Assembly: GCA_946406115.1 (NCBI GenBank)
Contig: OX291553.1
Span: 3,229,001 to 3,293,000, forward strand
Reading direction: 5' to 3'
DNA: 64,000 nucleotides
Source: Apoda limacodes
Lineage: Eukaryota > Arthropoda > Insecta > Lepidoptera > Limacodidae
In this document: positions 27,768 to 39,500 of the stretch, one piece after another
Layout: the number at the start of each line of letters is the position of its first letter
Numbering within the stretch: the stretch's first letter is position 1
Made by a program: the position numbers and the translations under genes
The notes under the pieces: generated by a model
Databases searched by the model: none
Seen by the model: the letters and a program-made list of their open reading frames with translations, nothing else
What the model was told of the DNA's origin: nothing

Positions 27768-28244
27768 GCTATATGACCAAACTACAATTATTTGAAGAAC
27801 ACTGAGCCCAGTTGCGTCAAAGCAATTGCATTTGTCCATCGATGCATATTCATCGCCTTGTCTGTGTGGATTGTCGTCTAACGATGTCACAGTAAATATC
27901 GATGAAATAATCGCAGAGTACATTGATAAAATAATAATCGAGCTCCTTATTTTATTGCAACCTTGAACAACGAAATCTAAAGTCGTATTCTTTTGCATAT
28001 AAAAGGTATCTTTGACTAACATGTTTTATATGTTAATGTTAAGGGAAAACATACATAATGTAAAGTAGATGCTCAGTTTGTATTTTACCTACACGATACA
28101 GTCTTTGGTTTAAAGTTTAAAAGGCCATTTACACTTTTTTAAGTAAAACCTGCCGGTGTCAAGTGGTGTGTCAAATCAACGTGTATATGTATATATACGA
28201 TGATATTTGCAATTTTAATATCTTTTTCTTTATCTGTATTCATA
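27768..28244. other. Gene-free stretch
   Basis: Nothing recognised apart from a short - strand frame without motifs. Confidence 0.4.
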
Positions 28245-28660
28245 CAACTTTGGTGGCAAACAAACTTACGATCTTTCTGATTTTAAACGGTCGCTTGCGA
28301 CAGCAGAGATATTGTCGGCGGGTTACCGACCCTTAAAAAATCAAATCCCTTTTTAAAGAACTTAGTAGGTACTGTTGTAGTCCCCCTATGAAAACCTCGG
28401 CAGGGAGTTCGTTCCACATTCTATGGTTAGCGAGATAATGCACCTCTGGTACCGTACCGTACTGTGCATTACCATTTAGGGTGGTGTTTGGATAAATTAC
28501 TGGTGGATGGCGAGCGGTGAAGTGTTATAAAGTAGCCGTGGGCATCATTTAAACAATTTCTCATAACAAGACACATTATACCTACTGTCGGGGGGCAGTC
28601 TCTCCTCAAAGTGGTTCAATACTGTTTGTGAGTTCGGGAATGTCAACTAATGAACCGAGT
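28245..28660 (-). pseudogene. Decayed LINE 3' ORF end and tail
   Basis: Read on the - strand, the sequence gives RMWNELPAEVF, then a frame-shifted segment, then the tail CGCAAGCGACCG ... GTTTGTTTGCCACCAAAG. RxWNxLP and the tail are typical of the region after the reverse transcriptase in the same LINE type as the 32.4-33.1 kb copy. There are stops and frameshifts, so it is non-functional. Confidence 0.5.
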
Positions 28661-30329
28661 CAACAATTTGAAGCTTGTACCTGGAGGTGCACAAACCTAG
28701 AGATAGTAGCAGTAGGTACATGCATGATGTATAATATAGCTGTATGCACAGAGAAAGACGGTAGATTCTTTATCCCCGCCGAGGGTTCCAACGGGAACAT
28801 GAACTTAGAAAGCTGAATTAGTTAATTGTTATGGCATTTCCGTAAACGTTTAATTTTAATTTGGGGAAAATGTTTGATTTGCGGTAATAGGTGATTAGTT
28901 TTGGCATTACCAGGACGTTGTTAACGCTGGCCTCTGTACTGTAACTGTAATTGTCTCGATATATTTCACAGCTACCTATATCCGATAAAGTAATTATATT
29001 TGTCCAGGATACACTCGTAATATCTTGTTGGATTTTCAGCAAGGTTACCGGAAACTAAACAATGGTAATTCTTGATTATTGTTCGCGTTAAATACACTTT
29101 TTCCAATTTTCCGGATTCACTACTAAAAGTTAATATGCTTTGAAGGTGTTATCTTGAGTATAAATTTTTTGACCAGGGACCTTTTAAACGTAACGAGGGC
29201 CGGCCTCTTTCACCAGGAGGTGGTATCCGACCTTTTTAGAGTTAGGTTTAATTTACCTACGGTTTTAATACATAGGAAATACGAGATAAAAGTGACGTAG
29301 TCAAAAGTGACGCTTTTTACACCAAAAACTACTAATTTAAAATAAACACGTAGATTTCGTGGGTACTATGTTTACTTTATGTTATTATAAGAGATCCTAT
29401 GACGAGCAGCTCACGACTTCTGTAAATACATAAATAACAAATAATTTTACAATACTTAAATAAACACAGTACCTACTAACTAACTGAGGTGGCATGTGGT
29501 CATTGTTACGATTTGTATAAAATTATTATAATTAAACAAAACACATTTTATTGTGATAAAAAAACATATTATTATATTGTATTGATAAGCTCAAATGCTG
29601 AAACGAATAAATATTTAACTAATTATCTTCATTTACTAATATGTATGTTATATTAGTATATATATGTATGTAGTTGGGCAGGCTGGTTGCCATGCTATAT
29701 AAACATAACTAACTAACGGCGTAATTGTAAGAAACGCCCAGAGACAATAGAGTCAAGTAACTGGAGGCTTCGGCTAGAGACAATCGAAAAGGAAAGGAAG
29801 CGACTGCGGACGTGACGTCACAAACTGATGGCAGTTCAGCGTACGTAATGATGCGCCGGCGCACCTGGCATGACACTAGACCTCCTCAACATTTACTTTA
29901 TTTGTTACTAGTGTTGCCAGACTATTGGTCCTTTTGTTATGCTTATTATAGGGATTTTCGAATTCATTCCCCACGGGAATACTTCAGTTCATCTCCAGAT
30001 TTAAAGCTATCTTTCCGCCTGGGGGAATTATTGAAGACGACCACGCATTTAGCAGTGAACACAAGTTATAGTGAAGAGAAAAAGACACTAAATAAAAGAT
30101 TAGATATCTACTATCTATTCCTTAAATCAAAATGTTTTATCTTACCACCAGGCATATTTTTGACTATTATTCAATTAAATTTCATAGAGAGACGTTTAAA
30201 GATTTTAATAAAGCAATAATAAAATGCTGTAAATTACGCGACACTAGTAAGTTAGCAATGGTGTTAATTGTAAACGGCCTTTAACAACAACTCATCTCAG
30301 TTTTTGAAACTCAAATGACAGTAACTATG
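28661..30329. other. Gene-free stretch
   Basis: The longest frame (29812-30219, +, 135 residues) has no recognisable motif and is not supported as a gene. A GC-rich patch with a TGACGTCA octamer at 29814-29821 lies at its start. Confidence 0.4.
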
Positions 30330-30545
30330 ATACAATTATTGCGTTGATCTCGGCTGATTTCCTCAGGAATTCCACCTATTCAACAAAGGTCAGGCGTCAG
30401 TGAAAGCCAGTCGGATCGGGCAGGATATGTCTGAATCTCTGAACTGAGCTTTCGTGTAGCACATTATTTTCAAATCGTCATCTCCACGTCTCATGATGTG
30501 CCCGAAGTACATCAGTAAACGTTTCTGACAGCACCTTGACAGCCG
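30330..30545 (-). pseudogene. Decayed LINE reverse-transcriptase C-terminal fragment
   Basis: The - strand reads RRCQKRLLMYFGHIMRRGDD and continues with a degenerate stretch. (K)YFGHIxRRxGDD is a recurrent motif downstream of the reverse transcriptase domain in insect LINE ORF2 proteins. The following basic GRSP-type motif is degraded and stops are present. It is a remnant of about 200 bp. Confidence 0.55.
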
Positions 30546-31004
30546 CGTTAGGAATTTCAGATATTTATTGAGATGTTAGTAAGACCTAAAAAAATCGCCC
30601 TTTGTTTCTTTTATAGTATTTTTTTTCATTTAAATGTATGCAAAGAATAAAATTTAAGACTGCTTCCTACTTGAATGTGCAGTTTTCGGCTCGTTTTTAA
30701 ATCGATTTCACTGTCCTATTGCAAGTTTCAGATTGGAAAAAAATAACATGGATTTCTACATACTTAAACTAGTAAATTACTGTATTTGTTTTAAGATATC
30801 TGTTAAAACTAACTTTAAAAAAATTACGGCCTCACCAATCGCTTTTCTATTTTATTAAAAAAATAATCGATATAACTCCTTATCAACTAGTAATCGGGAA
30901 CATATTTCATTTCAAGAAATGGTAAGTAACTAAAAAGCTAGAAAATTACTGTTATGGAATTCCTATATCTTATTTGATATAATTGTACATATTTATTTTC
31001 TACT

Positions 31005-31115
31005 TTATACGTAAAACCCTACCTATTATATATTTTTGCCACTGAAAAATTAGCTATATTTGAGATAAACATTGTCGATTTCAGCATATAGTATATGCAG
31101 TATATGCGCGTTGGG
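31005..31115 (+). repeat. Dispersed repeat, copy 2 (related copy at 22.3 kb)
   Basis: CCACTGAAAAATTAGCT, ATATTTGAG, TTGTCGATTTCAGC and GGGGGCCC follow the same order as at 22290-22415, with several indels. Confidence 0.45.
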
Positions 31116-32395
31116 GGCCCACTTAAACAAACGAACAACGATTTTGCTAGCTTTAGCTACGTTAACTTGGAAATTATATTACCTATATGAGTAAGTCTCT
31201 AATAACCCCAGTAATAGTTTCACGGTTCACTATGTCCATTACTTAACACGCACACAGTTGCATATCAAGCATCACCTTTAATTGTATACCATAAAACGTT
31301 CCTACCTCTGTATCTGACTTGTCATCCATTTTAATAACCAAGCGATACACCTGTAAATAAACCACTATATATATGTATGTTGGAGTCCAGTGTAGCCGAC
31401 CGGGACAATTCCCTGTTTATCGTGTAAATGATTGAGGCAGAAATAGCTAAAGCCTCATTTTCAAATATTGTATAGCACCGATTTGTTAAGAACAAACCAC
31501 CATTTTATTTAAATTGGCAAAAATACCCAAAATATATTGTATTTTTGTTAAATTTTAGGTATTTGCAGAAAATTTGTACTTTTATATCATATAGGTGTTA
31601 AATTAGAAGCAGTAAGTTACATTTTAGAACTAAACTTAAAATTAATTTCATAAAAAAATTTGTGATTGTAAAACCAATTATTTTTTCTAAATGTTGAGGG
31701 TTGTTAAGAGAATTGACCAGTTGGTTGGTAGCAGAAAACAATGGACACCGCATTAATGTGGTTGGCCGATGACACCACATTACTATATGGACTATTCTGT
31801 AGTTGTATTTTGTATATATTGTGTTTGGTGTAAGCTGCTAGTTTACAGTAAATGGTTTCGGAGATATAGTCCTTTCTAGTTTGACGTCATCAATTTTTTG
31901 TATGGGATTTAAAATTTTCTTTTCAGAAACCCATCGTGTGGGGTATCAAATAAAAGGGCTTGATGAGCCGGTTCTAAAAATATACCACACACACACACAC
32001 CTTTGGGCTACTTTTTTTCTTAAAATCCAAAAAGTATTTTCAAAACATACCAAGCTTGGACCCCTCCAGGTAGAAGACGGCTATATATATACATCTCGCA
32101 TTCGAATCATGTCGAATGTCGTTTAAAATGTTTGGTTTCTAAACTTTAATTCTATTGTTAGCGTACACTATATGTTCTAAAATCTAATGTGTAAATGCCT
32201 TAAATGTAGGTATTTTATTTAAAAGGGCGGAAAAAGTCTTATATTTGCAATTAGACTTAATATAAAAAAAAATTACCTCATTTCCTTTTACAATACATTA
32301 ATTATTAGTCTTTCTTAAGTTTTGATTGAACATTTTTCGCATTTATTTAAGCCGCCTATGACAATAATATCCTTCTATTTCTATTGATTTCAGCC
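31116..32395. other. Gene-free stretch
   Basis: AT-rich; a short (AC)n microsatellite sits near 31985-32000. No exon recognised. Confidence 0.4.
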
Positions 32396-33142
32396 TAATG
32401 ACATGTTGTCTATCAACTACACATTTCTGTGCAGATGACAGTACTGGAGATGCTTATTATACGGTTCGTGCAAGCATCCTTCGTTCCGATGTGAAGGAAA
32501 AGCGTGGAAAACTTGTGTCTCAAATCAAGACCACTCCGTCCAAGGTCTCTAACTGAAACGGGAAAACTTGATTCGATTCAACCCTATAAAGACACAAGTC
32601 TGCGCGTTCACCGCTTCGAAACCCCATTCACTGTTGCGATGTAGAAGTCGCAAGGGGTGGGTGCACTCAGATACCAGCTTGGCCCTTTTGACTCGGTTCA
32701 ACGACGGGCTGTGAGAATTGTCGACGATCCCAAACTCTTAACTTGACTTAAGGGTTTAGTACGGCATACTAAACCCTTAAGTCTGATAAGAGACTTTGCC
32801 TTCCTATGTCTGTTATACCGCTTGTACAATGGGATGTGTCCTAAGGAATTGTTTGTAGTGATGCCCACGGCTACTTTCTACCATCGCACCGCTCGCCATC
32901 GGCAAGGAATTCATTCTCACACTTTAGAACCGTTTCAGAGAAACTTCCCGGGAACGCTTTGGTTGTGGAATGAGCTCTCTAAGGACTACAGTATAGGGTT
33001 CTTCAAGAAACAATTTATTAGTCTTTTGAAGGGTCGGTAACGTGCGAGAAATACCCCTGGTGTTGCAAGCGTCCATGGGCCACGGTGACCGCTTACCATC
33101 AGGTGGACCGGAGGCTTGTTTGCCACCTTAGTAGTGGGGGTT
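32396..33142 (+). pseudogene. Decayed non-LTR retrotransposon (LINE) ORF2 3' part and tail
   Basis: The sequence starts near a reverse-transcriptase active-site motif read as CADDSTGDA (functional elements have Y/F-ADD). After frame changes it gives QYQL/RYQLGPFDSVQRRAVRIVDDP, then LYNGMCPKELF, ATFYHRTARHRQG and FQRNFPGTLWLWNELSKDY, and the frame 32822-33040 ends in a stop. It is followed by the tail GTGTTGCAAGCGTCCATGGG ... GTTTGCCACCTTAGTAG and an A-run at 33142. Frameshifts, an internal deletion and the Y-to-C change show a dead copy. The clade (Jockey/CR1 group) is inferred from motif style only. Confidence 0.7.
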
Positions 33143-36100
33143 TAAAAAAAACTGGCTACAAAACACAGTTACAAAGGCGGCTAAAAGGTAAATAGCTACC
33201 TTATGGTATTTAAGTATGTTTCTATGTAACAAACACTATATTACAGTTAACTAGGTATATCTGGACTCTCGACACTAATGATCATTGAACGTTTACATTG
33301 GATAACCTTGTTTACAGTTTTATTTTCCCTTTTATCGCCATAATTGGCAACTCTAAAATCAGCATTAATTTCTGATAAATACCTAAATGAGTGATTTAGT
33401 TTGTGCATTTTAATAAAAGTTTTATCGTACCTACCGTAGATGAAATTGTAAACGTGAGTAACATTAAACATTTTAAAACGCAGTTGTTTCAAAATTCAAA
33501 GTTATAGTCCGAAGGTATTGACTTTACTATGGTAATGATTAATAAATTTTCAGTTAAAGTTCGGTATTTCTATATTTGGCAAAGTGATATCTTAAACGCC
33601 GCTATATTAACAGGCTGACCAACGCCAAGTGCAGTTTTTAGAAAGGAAAAAATCAATACTTGAAGTAAATATTTTAGGTTAAATATTATAGTAGAAGAAC
33701 ATATACCTAATGTCTTGTTCTACCAAAAACACGATAGCATTAATTTGCCTCGATAGAAAAAATCTAGAAAAGTAACTACCTAAAAACCGATATGACGCTC
33801 ACGTTTACTTATACCGAAAAGCGCTGTGGTCTTTTGTCTCGTTCAAGTGCACATGATATTAGATAGCGGTGTTTCAAACTGTCATATGAAGTGGGCGGGT
33901 AAATCCTGACATTTTTAGTCGGAGTACCGGGTCTTAAGGGGTTCTCATACAAAACTTAATCTTGTATGGATTCAACACTTGCTAATCATTTGCTAATATG
34001 CAGCTAATAATAATTTCCTATAAATGAAAATGTAAATGAAAAATATAAATTGATATATCTTGTGTTGTGTTTTTTCTTCTTAGCTTTCACATGTTTCGCA
34101 GTGGTGGGTCTTAAGCATACATGGAAGTGGCTCCATTACCAATATTTAAAATAGGTCAAGGAGTTCCGGATTCACATATACAAATATAAACAATCAAGCA
34201 ATTAATGTTCTCTCTTTTATTATATTAGTAAAGTTTAGAAAAGGTCAATAACTTACTAAAATATACTTAATATAGATATACTCAAATATACTTCCCATGC
34301 GTTCTTTAGCAGCTCGGTGACATTCTTCTTAGTACAAGTAAAAGTGTATTTAAAAGATGCAGTTTTATCTGCATGCGTGTGATCGTGATACAATATATTA
34401 GGAACAGGTTTGGGAGCGACCGCCTCGTGTCGGTGACACCGGCACTTCCATCTGATCAGTTATCGGTCGACCTTGGGCAGACCTGCCCACAATACTACAT
34501 CATCCATTGTTTGCCATCTGACTGCATGTGCACTTTAGATATTATCTTACCTACTATAATTCATAGCAACATATCTATGTGGATAGGAAACAGGTTTAAT
34601 AAAATTTGTGATACCTCCTCACCCTGCTCAACCTGCTCACCTCCACCTCCCTTTTGCTTTTGCATGTGTCTTTTTTTCATCTTATTTTGTTAACCAATCC
34701 TTTATTAATTTGAAGACTATCGCAATTTTTCCACTTTAGTAAATGACATTGTTAATTAATAGTATTAAGTGTTACCTAACTCGTTGTTTTTAATACATAA
34801 CTATTTGGTTTACATGTTTTCAAAATTTCATGGTGTTGAATAAGTAATTTTCAAAAATAATGTTTGTATGAAGCACGCTGCAAGGCGTCGCGGATTGTAT
34901 TAATCAAAGCGAAAAAAACATATTTTTGTGCAACTGTACAGTACTGTACAGTTAGTTTAGATACTAAGTACATACATATTATGTAAAGTACGTAAGCTCA
35001 CTTCTACAATTGCACCAGCCCTGAATTAGCAATATTGACGTCGAAATCTCTATGTAATGCCTGGACTAGACCAACAGGCCAGATAAATATTATATATATT
35101 ATCCGTTGTGGAAACATATAGGGAGGCCTACGTTCAGTAGTTGACGTCTACAGACTGAGATAAAATTGTTACATTACATGTTAGTTATGTACTAACGAAC
35201 ACAAGAACAGTTAACAATAATATTGACGTACCAACATAAAAACGCCAGTAATTTAGGATACATATTTAAAACCGGTTGTTTACAGAGAAAGATGTCGCTT
35301 TCAAAACACTGGTGGTGATATTGGTAGTATGGCAAAGGCTGATTATCATCAGGCATGATAAAAGAATGTCATTCAACATTGAAACAGTTTGAGCTCTGTG
35401 ACAATGGCGAGGGTGTAACAACTGTCACGCTGCCTCTACTGTCGTAACTCGCAAACTTGTTCCTGCCGTAGTTCATATTAAGGTTTGCATATTTCGTCAC
35501 AGTCGTCATACGTAGGCGTTTTAACCTATGTTTAGTTAATATATTGTGTAAATATATTGGGCTGTACATATTTCTATATTTTGTGTTTTTCTTTGTTGTT
35601 GTTCAAAAGACACCAAACCAGCAGGTTCTATAAGCCCTATTGATTTTCGTTGTTTTTTAAAAAAAGGTGGTTTTAAATATTTTATTTCGCTACGACAGAT
35701 GAAGAATGACGTCAAGAAATGGCTAAATCTGTCTGAGTTTTTAAAATAGTGTTTATGTAGTCAGTCACGTTATGTAACATTAGTTTATTAGTAGGTATTT
35801 TAGCTTATCTTATTTCCTGTAATTATGCAGGTATAATATCGGTATTGATTAGTTGCAATAGGAAGTACTTAGTTAAATGGAAAGATGTTCCTTTGCGATT
35901 GGATTTTAAAAGGCTTTAGAAATCTAGAAACTACTAATCTTCTGTGCAAATTACGTGATTCATTCAATTCAAAATGGTAGTTGTACCCAAAATAGTCATG
36001 TGTCTTGATAGACTGATTTTTGTTAAAATAAATGTGATTTCATTTAGGTCTAAAATTATAATACACAAGTGAGGTAGGCTGCTCATTACAGACAAGGTTG

Positions 36101-36419
36101 TGGGTTGCACCTCGAGCCGGAGGCGAGGGCGTAATTCAGCAGTGTGTATTGAGCACAGCTCAGGAGTGTCATACGACTGTTTTCACCATACTATATTACT
36201 TATTTTAGTGTTAAAACTATGTAAAAAGTAGATATTTAATCGAATCTAACAGATTTAAAAAAATGTATGTAACAAGAATCTCTGACCCACTTTTTTGTAT
36301 AGACAAGTTATGTATTTAAGTGCTAAATCCACTTCCAATTAGAAAGACCAACGGCTACTTACATAAGAATAGTTTGTGTAAATAAACGAAGTAATGTAAC
36401 ATGTTTTGTTTGTGTGCAG
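33143..36419. other. Gene-free stretch just upstream of the first visible Amph exon
   Basis: No first coding exon of amphiphysin (expected to encode an MxENKG-type start and end in an AKEK-type sequence in phase 0) could be found here. The stretch is probably part of the first intron. Confidence 0.4.
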
Positions 36420-36555
36420 TTACTGCAGAACCTGGGCAAGGTGGACCGTACCCTCGACGATATATTCGAAGAGCACCTGCAGAACTTCAACCGCCAGCAC
36501 CAGCAAGCCACAAGGCTGCAGAAGGAGTTCAACAACTACATACGGTGCATTAGAG
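36420..36555 (+). CDS. Amph: Amph exon: BAR helix 1 region
   Basis: The acceptor is GTGTGCAG before 36420 and the donor is GTAACC at 36556. It encodes LLQNLGKVDRT, DDIFEEHLQNFNRQ and RLQKEFNNYIRCIR, entering in phase 0 and leaving in phase 1. These residues match the start of the amphiphysin/BIN1 BAR domain just after the N-terminal amphipathic helix. That helix is encoded by the unseen first exon. Confidence 0.9.
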
Positions 36556-39500
36556 GTAACCTACCACTTCATTCTGTTCTTCAAAGTGTACAAGCCTGTA
36601 AGTTCGGAAAGAACTACGATAAGTTGTTGTCTATCGATTATGCTCTGTGTGGATTGTTATGTATATGTTCTGTTAAATAAGCTGTTGATAAATACAAGGT
36701 ATAGTAATTCTAATTCAACATGTTTTTACTTAATCAAAAAGAAAATTTACTCTCAAACATTTTTGAAAACTTATTTTTTTAGTAACTTAATTTTTTTGAC
36801 TCAAGTGCTTAGTTTGTGTTTATATATTGATTTATCCCAGTGTAATATCTCATGTGCGGTGTGCAATGTTGTTACAGCGAACACATTAAATACAGGGAAA
36901 ACCCACCACACTCAATTTGTTAGACGGTAGTTGCGTGGTCAAGAAACTTGGCTATTGATCAATGATATATAGTTATGGCGCATAAATTAAACTTAGTATG
37001 ATACTTTAATTGTATATTATGAGTCCAAGAGTCAGACTAAGCTATTTCTTATTCTCCAACTTACTTTCTGCGGTAAAAACTTGGGTAGATTATCATTTTG
37101 CGATATTCCTAACGTTTATGTACCTATCGATAAGTAATCAATGTACTTTTATGATGATTAATATAAAATTATACCAAATCTCGCAGTATTTTGACTTTTA
37201 CTTGGTGACGTTTCCAGCTGTGCAGACGGCATCGAAGACTCTGATGGAGGCGATCACTGAGGTGTACGAGAGCGGGTGGTCGGGACATGACCTGCTCTAC
37301 GTGCAGGCGCAGAACATGGAGATGCTGTGGCAGGATTTCTCGCACAAGCTTGGGGACCAGGTCCTCATCCCGCTCAACACTTACACTAATCAGTTCCCGG
37401 AAGTCAGGGTCAGTACATTATGAAGCGCTGTTATAACCTTATCCTATGTGTTTATTCTAAACTTAACCTAAGTATTATCGTTTATTGTTTTGGAGGTTTT
37501 TTTGTAGCGACTTCCAAGTGCACCCTAAATCAACAATTGGGGAATTGGCAAAATTTGCAAGAACATGGCTTGCAGAGAGTTTTTATAAACAAATTTCTGA
37601 AAAAGGATTCACCCATTTTTGTTATAAAACCACTCGAAGCTCATAAATGTATCGCGTCTAAACTGGAACAAACGCAGCACAAGTTGTCTGTTACATTCCG
37701 CACCCTACTTACTTACCGTCATCAGTTGAATGACAGACTGCTACATGTGTTTCGTTTACTTCCAACTCTTTGACAAATGTTAGTTCGTTTATTGTTTCCA
37801 GAAAAAGATCGAGAAACGCGGAAGGAAGCTAGTAGACTACGACAGCCAGCGTCATAGCTTCCAGAGCCTGCAGGCCAACGCTACTAAGCGAAGAGACGAC
37901 GTTAAGGTACTCCTACATTTTCCACATGTAGGAATTTAATACTATAGCCCGGTCAAGTAAGCCCGAAAAATAGGGGGTACATTCCCAAGAAGCTGAATTT
38001 TTGCATTCGGGGTCACAGTCACTATGCAGCAATTCCTGCGTCTTTCAATAGTAAAACCACAATCCGGGTGCTGCCCATTTCTGTCGACAGTCTCCTATAC
38101 TCTCCAGTGGCTGACTTCAAGGACTAAGCGGTCAAAAATCACATTGCTAAACTTAACACTCAGACATGTACCAACACGCACAAGACACAAATACACTACT
38201 TACCTGATTTAATTTGATTATCGTTACTTTCAATGAGATCAGTAGCGCCGCGCCCGGCTGAAAAGGTGTTGCCATACTTGGTTATTTTGTACTACATTCA
38301 TAGATTTAAAAAATATTTAGACGTAACAGCTTTTATTTTGTTATGAAATTTAACTGTAAAATAACAATAAACGACTAGTAGGTATTTTGTTTATTTGCCG
38401 AGTATATTTAGGATATTTCTTAGGGAGCACTATTAAACACATAGGTACTGATTTTTTGCATCTAGATGCAATTAACTGTTAAGTTTCATGAATTATTCAG
38501 CGCTGCAAATCGAGCATATGCCGATTTTCCGAAATCGACAAAAATTACAAAAGCTGAGAAGAGACATGCTACAAAACAAAAATGACTTCAAATAATAAAA
38601 AAATATCATAAAATAACAATTTTCTTAATCTGAAATATTTTTTTAATGGATAAAATTGGTCCATAAGTAATTTTATGGGTGTTTGCTTATGCTTGGCTTG
38701 ATTAGGTGAAGGTTAGTTGTGTATGTCTATCCCAAAGACAAGAAACAAGACTAGGAAATAGGCGCTTAGATGTGATGTCAAACGTGATATTAATACATCA
38801 AATTTTGGGAAACCGTAAACTCTCTGGCGATGGAGTAGATCAAGCGCTACATTTGCAGCGCAGATGCGTTGAATGAAAGCATTTCCTGTGATGGACTCAA
38901 AAAAATCTAGACACCTACTTATTTAACAATTTAGATACTTTAAATAATTTATATATATTTTATTAGAAAGGGGATTTCCTGAAATTTAGGGTACCTCTTC
39001 GATTTAATTCACCTTATTTAAAAATACTAGCTCTTGTTTATGCAGCCCTAGTACGTAAATTTTAGTTTTTGATGATTTTGGTGATTGGTGGGTCTTCTAA
39101 ATAGATTCTCGTTAGTAATTTTGTCCTTACCACCCTTAATACACAATGTACTGTTAAATTATTAAACTGTTACTTTTAGTATCGCACTGGCCGTTTCGTA
39201 CAAAAAATGGCTTCTTACCATGTCGCCCTAATAAATGTAACAAAATTGAGGTTGGTTGGGTTCATGCGCGTGTTAATGCTAGTTGGTATCGGAGTGGTGT
39301 CAGTACATGGGGTTCGTAAAGAGGGAAGTAATTAGATTTTTAAAGTGTTGCCAACGTGAGTATTGCCCCTAGTGTTAGTGGAGGCGTCCGTGATGTTGGT
39401 CCCGTTAATAATGAACCTTTGACAGGTGACGCGTGGTCGCGAGCAGCTGGAGGAGGCGCGCCGCACGTACGAGGTGCTCAACTCGGAGCTGCACGACGAG

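Noticed and set aside
29812..30219. 135-residue + strand reading frame
   Set aside because: No domain, signal or repeat pattern; it uses an ACG/alternative-type start and AT-rich codons. Expected by chance in 64 kb.
36061..36180. GC-richer stretch with CCTCGAGCC considered as a second tRNA-like element
   Set aside because: No cloverleaf arms can be drawn beyond a weak resemblance.
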